Assembly: GCF_943193215.1 (NCBI RefSeq)
Contig: NZ_CALPDH010000003.1
Location: 186,001 to 250,000 of the forward strand
Direction: 5' to 3'
DNA length: 64,000 nucleotides
Source: Acetatifactor aquisgranensis
GTDB lineage: Bacteria > Bacillota > Clostridia > Lachnospirales > Lachnospiraceae
Below the pieces are notes generated by a model. It did not search any database and was not told the DNA's origin. It worked only from the letters and a program-made list of their open reading frames with translations. Shown piece by piece: positions 58,724 to 64,000 of this stretch (positions are counted from its first letter, which is position 1; each line of letters opens with the position of its first letter). The translations under genes and the position numbers were made by a program.

Positions 58724-59148
58724 TTCATACGGCGCTGGAGATTCCTATTCCATTTGAAACAATCGAAAACGAGCAGGAAAAGACCTCCCGGACCTATAGA
58801 ATCGATTGGGATAATGGAAGAATCATAGGTTTTGTCGATGGGCAGGAGGCCATGAACCAATATATCAAAAAGGCGATACTCACACCGCGGTTCCGCTGCC
58901 TGATTTACTCTAATCAGTATGGGAGCGAAATCATAGATGCATTGTTGGACAAAAACGTCACGAGGGAGTATATAGAAACAGAGATATCCTTCCTGGTAAC
59001 AGATACGCTGATCCATGATCCAAGAGTGCTCAGGGTATACAATGTTGGGATTGAGTTCGGGGACACCTATCCCATGCAGGACAGCTGCATCATTACCTTT
59101 GATGTCGATACGATATATGGGGAAACAGCAATAAAGGAGGTGGTCTGA
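58720..59148 (+). CDS. Baseplate protein (XkdS/DUF2634-like, gp25-like)
   Basis: A 142-residue protein with GTG start. FVDGQEAMNQYIKKAILTPR, FRCLIYSNQYGSEIIDALLD and the VRVYNV-type strand (RVLRVYNVGIEF) match DUF2634, the wedge protein that starts baseplate assembly. Confidence 0.82.
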   Translation: MIHTALEIPIPFETIENEQEKTSRTYRIDWDNGRIIGFVDGQEAMNQYIKKAILTPRFRCLIYSNQYGSEIIDALLDKNVTREYIETEISFLVTDTLIHDPRVLRVYNVGIEFGDTYPMQDSCIITFDVDTIYGETAIKEVV

Positions 59149-60237
59149 GTGTTCGAGCAGTACACTGAAGATTATTTTATGGAACAGGCAAGAGAGATGG
59201 GAGATGCACTGGGGGTTGATACCAGAGAAGGGAGCGTCTACATGGATGCGGCAGCCGGCCATTGCCTTAGAGCCGCAAAGTTCTATGAGGATCTCCGGTC
59301 CGTGTTTGATTTGCTGTTTGCGGATACATGCACGGGTGATGTGCTGGATGAATGGGCGGCGCAGAAGCAGGTTTACCGCAAGGCGGCCACATCATCTTAT
59401 TATGTGCCGGTATTTGACGGCGTGGCACCAGCAGATCTGGTGGGAGACAGGTTCATGGCCGGTGGTTATTATTTTGTGGTGGTGCAGGAGGGGGAAGATT
59501 TTTGTTTGCAGTCTGAACTTACTGGAACGAAAACAAACTATCTGCTCAAAGGGGAACGGCTGATTCCGGTACGCAATACTATGGGGCTTAAATCTGCCAT
59601 GCTTGGAGATATGTATGCGGCTGGCACAGACGCAGAAAGCGATGAAGACCTGCGGCAGCGGTGGAAAGAAGCTCTTTCGGAGCCTGCTGAAAACTGGAAT
59701 AAGCAGCAGTACAAGACCAGCTGTGAAGCGTATGATGGGGTTGGTAGGGCAATCATTGCGCCGCTGGCATATGGGCCATGTACGGTAAAAGCACTTATCA
59801 TCAGTTCGGAGGGAACGGCACCCCCGGATTCGCTGATTGGGCAGATTCAGGAGGAAATGGATCCCGGTTCTGAAGGGTTAGGGATGGGGAAAGTGCTTCT
59901 TGGATGCAAGTTCTATGCAGTGGCAGCAGGGCAGGAAACGGTCAATATCTCTTTCGATGTGGTCATTGCATCTGGATATTCGCTGGAGAGTACGAAAGAA
60001 GCAGTTCGTCAGGAGTTGATTCGCTATATGAAAGACATTGCCCTGGATACTCCAGATGAAGAGGCGATGGTGGCACAGTATATGAAGGTGATTGGTATTC
60101 TGGCTAATACGGCAGGGATTAAGGATTTGGCAAATCTTACGCTGAATGGTCAGGATGAAAATGTGAGTATCAGTGAGGATAATGTCCCCATACTTGGTGA
60201 ATTGACAATGAACGAAGCGGCGGTTTTGAAGAGATAA
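59149..60237 (+). CDS. Baseplate J-like protein (XkdT)
   Basis: A 362-residue wedge protein, GTG start directly after the XkdS stop. AGTDAESDEDLRQRWKEALS followed by PAENWNKQQYKTSC and YDGVGRAIIAPLAYGP are signature motifs of baseplate J-like proteins (gpJ/XkdT). Confidence 0.9.
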   Translation: MFEQYTEDYFMEQAREMGDALGVDTREGSVYMDAAAGHCLRAAKFYEDLRSVFDLLFADTCTGDVLDEWAAQKQVYRKAATSSYYVPVFDGVAPADLVGDRFMAGGYYFVVVQEGEDFCLQSELTGTKTNYLLKGERLIPVRNTMGLKSAMLGDMYAAGTDAESDEDLRQRWKEALSEPAENWNKQQYKTSCEAYDGVGRAIIAPLAYGPCTVKALIISSEGTAPPDSLIGQIQEEMDPGSEGLGMGKVLLGCKFYAVAAGQETVNISFDVVIASGYSLESTKEAVRQELIRYMKDIALDTPDEEAMVAQYMKVIGILANTAGIKDLANLTLNGQDENVSISEDNVPILGELTMNEAAVLKR

Positions 60238-60248
60238 GGAGGATGCGT

Positions 60249-60809
60249 ATGCTTGTATTTAATAACCAGCAGCGGAGCGGGTATGAAGAAATTGCCTCCT
60301 ACAGTCCGCGCTATTACAGGAGCATAAAAGAAATGGATGCGGTGTTTCGGCTGGCCGGCTGGATTATCGATCTTATGGCCCAGGATATGGAAGATATGGT
60401 GGCGTTTCAGTTCTTGAAATATATGGATGATGAAGCGCTTACCAGATATGAGGCGTTTCTGGGTATTGCAAGTGATGTGGACAAACCAAGCGATGAAAGG
60501 AAAGCCTATATCAGTGCTTTATTGATAGGCTCTGGGAAGCTTTCTGCGGACAAGATAGTTGAAATAGTGAACCAGTTTAGAGGATGTGACTGTGAAGGCG
60601 TGACGCTGGAGGGGAGCATCCTGCATATCAGCATAATTGTGGATGAGGATTTCACGCAAATGAGTAGCAATAGCATGTGTGAATTGATTAAGGAGAAAGT
60701 GCCGGCGCATATTACTATGGACACGGTCTTTTATAATTCGATATCCGGAAAGATATTTTTTGGCAACATCATGTGCGAAGCGGACATCATTGAGATAATG
60801 CAAAGGTAG
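60249..60809 (+). CDS. Baseplate/tail protein (XkdU/DUF2313-like)
   Basis: A 186-residue protein. SYSPRYYRSIKEMDAVFRLA and the conserved C-terminal region MCELIKEKVPAHITMD match YmfQ/XkdU-type (DUF2313) proteins that join the fibre to the baseplate. Of two in-frame ATGs (60243, 60249), the second has proper spacing from AAGGAGG. Confidence 0.82.
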   Translation: MLVFNNQQRSGYEEIASYSPRYYRSIKEMDAVFRLAGWIIDLMAQDMEDMVAFQFLKYMDDEALTRYEAFLGIASDVDKPSDERKAYISALLIGSGKLSADKIVEIVNQFRGCDCEGVTLEGSILHISIIVDEDFTQMSSNSMCELIKEKVPAHITMDTVFYNSISGKIFFGNIMCEADIIEIMQR

Positions 60810-60818
60810 GTGAGATAT

Positions 60819-62270
60819 ATGGCATGGACAGGACTTACATTGACAGTTGATGGGCGAAACGCCCTGAACCAATCGCAGCTATCGAACAGAATGAATATCA
60901 AGTCAATTGCTGTGGGTGATGGAAATGCTCCGGGAAACTTCAGCATTCTGAAAGGATTGGTGCATCAGCTGTATGAGATAACCAACTTGAAAATCGACGT
61001 GGTGGATGGGAAGTGTACTTTGACAGCGGATTTTCCTAAGGTGGACTATGATTATTATTTCCGCGAAGTTGGAGTCGTTGTTGCTACAGATACTGGAGAT
61101 AAGCTTTATGTATATGACAACTGTGGTGATGACGCGCAGCATATGGTCTACACTACTGGGGTAGAATCCACGCAGAAGAGGATACGGCTATCGCTATATA
61201 TAGATGATGTAGCGCAGATAACGGTATCCAATCCCAGCATACTATATGTGGGATATGATGACTATGAAAAGACTGTAGGGCGCCTGGAGGAGGCTATAGA
61301 TGCGGCAAAGGAGCAGGCAGCAGAAGACTTGGACGGCCACGTCCAAGACACGAATAATCCGCATAAGATTACAGCAAAGCAATTAGGCCTTGACCCCACA
61401 TCCGACATGGATAAGCCGGTGTCCATAGCGCAGCAGGCGGCGCTGGATGCCCTATATCAGCAGATGACGGCCTATACACAGCAGAAGATTGCGGATTTGA
61501 TAAACGGAGCACCTACATCGTTGGATACCCTGAAAGAGGTGGCTGACGCAATTGCAGCGCATAAGACTATCATGGACGCGCTGGATGCAGCCATAGGGAA
61601 AAAGGCATCTGTAGCGGAATTTGACAGCCATGTAAAGGATACTACGAAGCACATAATGCCAAATGAGAGGACGGCGTGGAATGATAAGATGGAGACTACT
61701 GGGGACTCTGCAAATAACACTACGACTTTTACCAGTGGTGATGAGGCAAATCCTACAGGATGGGCTGATATCGGGCTGGCAGCATCGGGGGAAAAGCATA
61801 GCAGCCTGATGCGGAAGTTTTCTCTGTCTATTAAGAATGTGCGGTATCTTTGGAAATTATTGGGGAGCACTAGCCTTTCTGGGATTGGGGATGGGACTGT
61901 AACAGGGGCGATTAATGCACTAAACACGGGTTTACAGGTGAAGACAATATCGGTTACACCAAATACTGATTATTTATCAGTTATCACCGGAAAAAGAATT
62001 GGCAGTGTAATAATCATTAATTTTATATCCGAGTGGAAACAATGGAATCCTGGGCGTATCACAGTTGGAAATACTAACGTTGAGTCGATTGCATTTATGA
62101 GCCGGGAGGCAATGTTAATCGAAGGGCAATCGGGATCCATTTTCGCCATGTGTAATATTAATGTCTATGGAAGAGGCAACATTGAAGTTGTGATTCCAGA
62201 TGAATGGCAAGCTGGAAAATTTGCCCATTTATGCGGTACTATAGTATTTTTAAGTCAAACTAAAGCTTAG
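60819..62270 (+). CDS. Tail fibre protein with exchangeable C-terminus
   Basis: A 483-residue receptor-binding fibre. Residues about 1-150 form a DUF3751-like fibre base (LTVDGRNALNQSQLSN, YYFREVGVVVATDTGDKLYV). Then come coiled and repeat regions (DLDGHVQDTNNPHKITAKQL, GAPTSLDTLKEVADAIAA, VKDTTKHIMPNERTAW). The last ~115 residues after ALNTG (about residue 371) form the tip. ALNTG is coded by one copy of a 12-bp inverted repeat, whose second copy begins an alternative tip on the opposite strand. The stops of both tips overlap. The tip is probably switched by inversion, changing host specificity. ATG 60819 follows AGGTGAG. Confidence 0.88.
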   Translation: MAWTGLTLTVDGRNALNQSQLSNRMNIKSIAVGDGNAPGNFSILKGLVHQLYEITNLKIDVVDGKCTLTADFPKVDYDYYFREVGVVVATDTGDKLYVYDNCGDDAQHMVYTTGVESTQKRIRLSLYIDDVAQITVSNPSILYVGYDDYEKTVGRLEEAIDAAKEQAAEDLDGHVQDTNNPHKITAKQLGLDPTSDMDKPVSIAQQAALDALYQQMTAYTQQKIADLINGAPTSLDTLKEVADAIAAHKTIMDALDAAIGKKASVAEFDSHVKDTTKHIMPNERTAWNDKMETTGDSANNTTTFTSGDEANPTGWADIGLAASGEKHSSLMRKFSLSIKNVRYLWKLLGSTSLSGIGDGTVTGAINALNTGLQVKTISVTPNTDYLSVITGKRIGSVIIINFISEWKQWNPGRITVGNTNVESIAFMSREAMLIEGQSGSIFAMCNINVYGRGNIEVVIPDEWQAGKFAHLCGTIVFLSQTKA

Positions 62271-62600
62271 AAAAACACCCCACAGCCGTAATACCAGGCG
62301 ATGCTGCTTACTTCGCCATGAGTAGACACTGTGATTTCTCCGTTTTGGTTGACCGACAGCATAAACGTGCCGGCGTTGCCACTTAAAGAGGAGACGACAA
62401 TACCACCGATTCCCCCATCCCAGTCATTGATTTGAGCAACTATCGCACTTGACCAGCGAGGAAAAGCCGCATTAAGAGAAAACTGTACCTCTATAAAATA
62501 TATTCCGAAAATTTTACATATGCTGAGCCCAAAGCTTACAACATATGGGTTATCGACACGGGTATATGTAAAAATTTTCTTTACCATTCCCGTGTTTAGT
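61919..62600. other. Putative invertible DNA segment (tail-fibre tip switch)
   Basis: ACTAAACACGGG at 61919-61930 is exactly repeated in inverse orientation at 62589-62600. Between them lie two convergent fibre tips. Both copies are read as L-N-T-G in the same codon phase on their strand, so inversion of the ~680-bp segment would splice either tip onto the constant fibre body. The flanks beyond 12 bp do not match. Start codons exist for only one orientation. Confidence 0.75.
62267..62600 (-). CDS. Silent alternative tail-fibre tip (start-less cassette)
   Basis: On the minus strand, from the inverted repeat LNTG at 62600, a frame of about 110 codons runs to the stop at 62267-62269. It reads as a beta-rich fibre domain: NPYVVSFGLSICKIFGIYFI, then IVAQINDWDGGIGGIVVSSL and NGEITVSTHGEVSSIA. 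It has no ribosome binding site or start of its own; the open frame beyond 62600 runs back through the toxin promoter and is not coding-like. It would be expressed only after inversion, fused to the fibre body. Confidence 0.75.
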
Positions 62601-62625
62601 TCAGGAACGGTGGCTGGAAAGGGCA

Positions 62626-62654
62626 TTGCAATGGGTTTTGGAATATGGTATGAT
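62626..62654 (+). promoter_or_regulatory. Promoter of the right type I toxin
   Basis: TTGCAA (62626-62631), 17 bases, TATGAT (62649-62654). It lies just outside the invertible segment, so its orientation relative to the toxin is fixed. Confidence 0.75.
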
Positions 62655-62687
62655 GTGGACGTGGGAAACCATGGAGCCATGGCGGCT

Positions 62688-62733
62688 TTACCCTCCTTAC
62701 GGAGGGGCGACCCTCCAGACGAAAGAAAGGAGG
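62688..62733 (+). promoter_or_regulatory. Right toxin mRNA leader with anti-Shine-Dalgarno CCCTCC segments
   Basis: CCCTCC occurs twice (about 62691 and 62711) with GGAGGGG between them at about 62701 and the toxin ribosome binding site GGAGGG at 62729-62734. This is the same arrangement as in the left cassette, implying conserved folding control of toxin translation. Confidence 0.55.
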
Positions 62734-62742
62734 GCGATGCCG

Positions 62743-62835
62743 ATGAATGTTACATATTCGGATTTATTCCAATTCTGTATCTTCATCGTTGCCCTGATAA
62801 GTTTGTGCTATGCAATCTTTCAGGGCAGAAAATAG
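62743..62835 (+). CDS. Putative holin-like type I toxin, small membrane peptide (right copy)
   Basis: A 30-residue peptide, MNVTYSDLFQFCIFIVALIS then LCYAIFQGRK: a polar start, one membrane segment and a basic end, the usual form of the holin-like toxin family (Hol_Tox). An in-frame ATG at 62737 is too close to AAAGGAGGG; 62743 gives the same 8-9 base spacing as in the left copy. Followed by a hairpin (AGCCGCCACTA / TAGTGACGGCT, 62834-62861). It lies between the fibre switch and the recombinase. Toxin action is inferred from family and layout. Confidence 0.7.
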   Translation: MNVTYSDLFQFCIFIVALISLCYAIFQGRK

Positions 62836-62924
62836 CCGCCACTACTGCAATAGTGACGGCTGACCGCTTTTAGCGGAAAAGCTTAGCAATTTGTGGGTAG
62901 AGCCGCTGTCATGGCTTCCCTCTT
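62834..62924 (-). ncRNA. Putative antisense antitoxin RNA for the right toxin
   Basis: On the minus strand TTGCAA (complement of 62953-62958), 17 bases and TATGAT (complement of 62930-62935) form a strong promoter directing a transcript from near 62924 toward the toxin. The hairpin at 62834-62861 may end it. Same geometry as at the left cassette. The 3' end is not certain. Confidence 0.6.
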
Positions 62925-62993
62925 TGCTTATCATAGCATATAGAAGAGACCTTTGCAAGAATTTTTGGTATGATTGCCATGGAGGTGATGCAT

Positions 62994-63983
62994 ATGGACA
63001 TCAGGTCAGATATTGTGCAAAGGGTGACAGAGGCCCTGCAAGGGCGGGTGGATGAGGATACAGTGAACATTGTGCAGGACACGCTCATCATGCAGCTCAA
63101 TAAATATGAGGTACAGGAGCGCTGTACAGAAGTGGCTGTAAGGGATGACAGTGCAGAGGGGCTGCTCAAAAAGTTCCTGGCCACAAAGAGGGTGGAGGGG
63201 ACAGCGGACTCTACTCTGCGGCGGTACGCGGAGATCAACCGGGCATTGCTTAATTATCTGGGCAAGCCTTTGGCAGAGATTACTACATATGACATACGCT
63301 TTTATCTGTCGGTCAGGCGGCAGACCGGCAAGGTCAGCAACAGGAGCCTGGATGGGATGCGGCGCTGCTACTCCAGCTTCTTCAGCTGGCTGGCGGCGGA
63401 GGGGCTGATCAGCTGGAACCCATGTGCTGCCCTGGCACAGATAAAGAGCAAGAAAGTGGTCAAAAAGCCTTATTCTGCGGCGGAGATGGAGAAGATACGC
63501 AAGGCTTGTGGGAATGTCAGGAACCTGGCGCTGGTGGATTTTCTTTACGCTACTGGATGCCGTGTGTCGGAAGTGGCCAGGCTGGATATATCAGACGTGG
63601 ATTTTGAGAGAATGGAATGTGTTGTGCTGGGAAAAGGAAATAAGGAGAGGAAAGTATATCTGACAGAGGTGGCTGCTATGCACCTGCAGGAGTATCTCAA
63701 TACCCGGACGGATGCCTGTGAAGCTCTGTTCGCGGGGAGGGGTAAGCGACTGGGAAAGAATGGGATAGAGTCCATCGTCAAAAAACTTGGTATGCGAGCC
63801 GGAGTGGAGAACGCGCATCCTCACAGATACCGCCGGACGTTGGCAACGAACCTCCTGGATCGGGGGATGAACATACAGGACGTGGCTGCCATCCTTGGCC
63901 ATGCTGATCTGAAGACTACACAGATTTACTGTTACATCAGCCAGGCCAACGTCAAGACGGCGTACCGCAAATATGCAGCTTAA
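62994..63983 (+). CDS. Tyrosine recombinase (XerC/D-like), probable tail-fibre invertase
   Basis: A 329-residue recombinase with N-terminal SAM-like core-binding domain (TLRRYAEINRALLNYLGKPL, about 65-150) and catalytic domain. Catalytic set: Arg in TGCRVSEVARLD, Lys in GKGNKERKVYL, HPHRYRRTLATNLL, LGHADLKTTQ and Tyr in IYCYIS. GGAGGTGAT fixes the start at 62994 rather than 62970. It lacks the arm-binding domain of the integrase at 7599, so it is more like Xer or phase-variation invertases. Its position beside the inverted fibre tips makes it the likely invertase. An alternative is a second integrase or a host Xer-like element. Confidence 0.85.
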   Translation: MDIRSDIVQRVTEALQGRVDEDTVNIVQDTLIMQLNKYEVQERCTEVAVRDDSAEGLLKKFLATKRVEGTADSTLRRYAEINRALLNYLGKPLAEITTYDIRFYLSVRRQTGKVSNRSLDGMRRCYSSFFSWLAAEGLISWNPCAALAQIKSKKVVKKPYSAAEMEKIRKACGNVRNLALVDFLYATGCRVSEVARLDISDVDFERMECVVLGKGNKERKVYLTEVAAMHLQEYLNTRTDACEALFAGRGKRLGKNGIESIVKKLGMRAGVENAHPHRYRRTLATNLLDRGMNIQDVAAILGHADLKTTQIYCYISQANVKTAYRKYAA

Positions 63984-64000
63984 AGGTTGATGTTTCATAA

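Noticed and set aside
7600..62965. CAAGAATTTT occurs at 7600-7609 and 62956-62965, a possible attachment core
   Set aside because: In both places it forms the -35 region of the antisense promoter of a toxin cassette. It reflects cassette homology, and attR is probably outside the window.
1..64000. CRISPR arrays, tRNA genes, IS elements
   Set aside because: No regularly spaced repeats, no cloverleaf-like sequence and no transposase gene were recognised by reading.

Overview
The window is a piece of a Bacillota chromosome, most likely a gut Lachnospiraceae-type clostridium. This is inferred from strong AGGAGG ribosome binding sites, frequent GTG/TTG starts, the glycan-utilisation and sporulation-type genes at the left, and PBSX-like phage genes. 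Species cannot be read from the sequence. About 7 kb of host DNA (1-7150) is followed by a long temperate, contractile-tailed (myovirus, PBSX/XkdF-T type) prophage that runs past the right edge. No rRNA, tRNA or CRISPR array was seen.

Host part: a frameshifted remnant of a sugar ABC-transporter binding protein, two glycan hydrolases (agarase-like clan GH-A enzyme and a GH43-like enzyme), a PdaA-like polysaccharide deacetylase, and guaA with an inverted repeat over its promoter and a strong terminator. The prophage begins just after guaA.

Lysogeny region (7.2-13.5 kb): a type I toxin/antisense-RNA cassette, the integrase, a tightly coupled PIN nuclease / STAS-like / STAS-HATPase operon, a DUF4041/GIY-YIG protein with an in-frame TAG before a 55-codon open extension, and two XRE repressors, each behind its own palindromic operator. 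Early region (13.5-34.8 kb, all +): Cro-like and other HTH proteins, a putative annealing protein, a DUF3846 protein, a fused SbcD-SbcC nuclease, replisome organizer, PcfK/PcfJ, a DUF5131 protein, RecU-like resolvase, a phage beta sliding clamp, D12-class adenine methylase, and many small zinc-ribbon proteins. At least four proteins carry clamp-binding-like QMxxF/QMxFI motifs. The region closes with an ArpU-like late regulator.

Between the regulator and terminase sits an unusual cargo: a Na+:solute symporter, two PAPS-reductase-family PP-loop proteins and two ParB-like proteins in alternation (35.0-39.6 kb). Structural genes then follow in PBSX order: terminase small subunit (broken by a 23-bp tandem duplication), terminase large subunit, portal, a MuF head protein with a C-terminal EndoU toxin domain and a probable immunity gene, XkdF-type protease, capsid with a carbohydrate-binding-like insertion, connectors, sheath, tube, tail chaperone with a -1 frameshift site, tape measure, LysM hub, baseplate and tail fibre.

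The tail fibre C-terminus is a likely invertible module. A second, start-less fibre end lies on the opposite strand, stop-to-stop with the first. Both are bounded by the same 12-bp inverted repeat in the same reading phase, and a tyrosine recombinase gene follows. A second type I toxin/antisense-RNA cassette, homologous in layout to the one beside the integrase, lies between them. No holin or endolysin is visible, so the lysis genes and attR, if present, are beyond position 64000.
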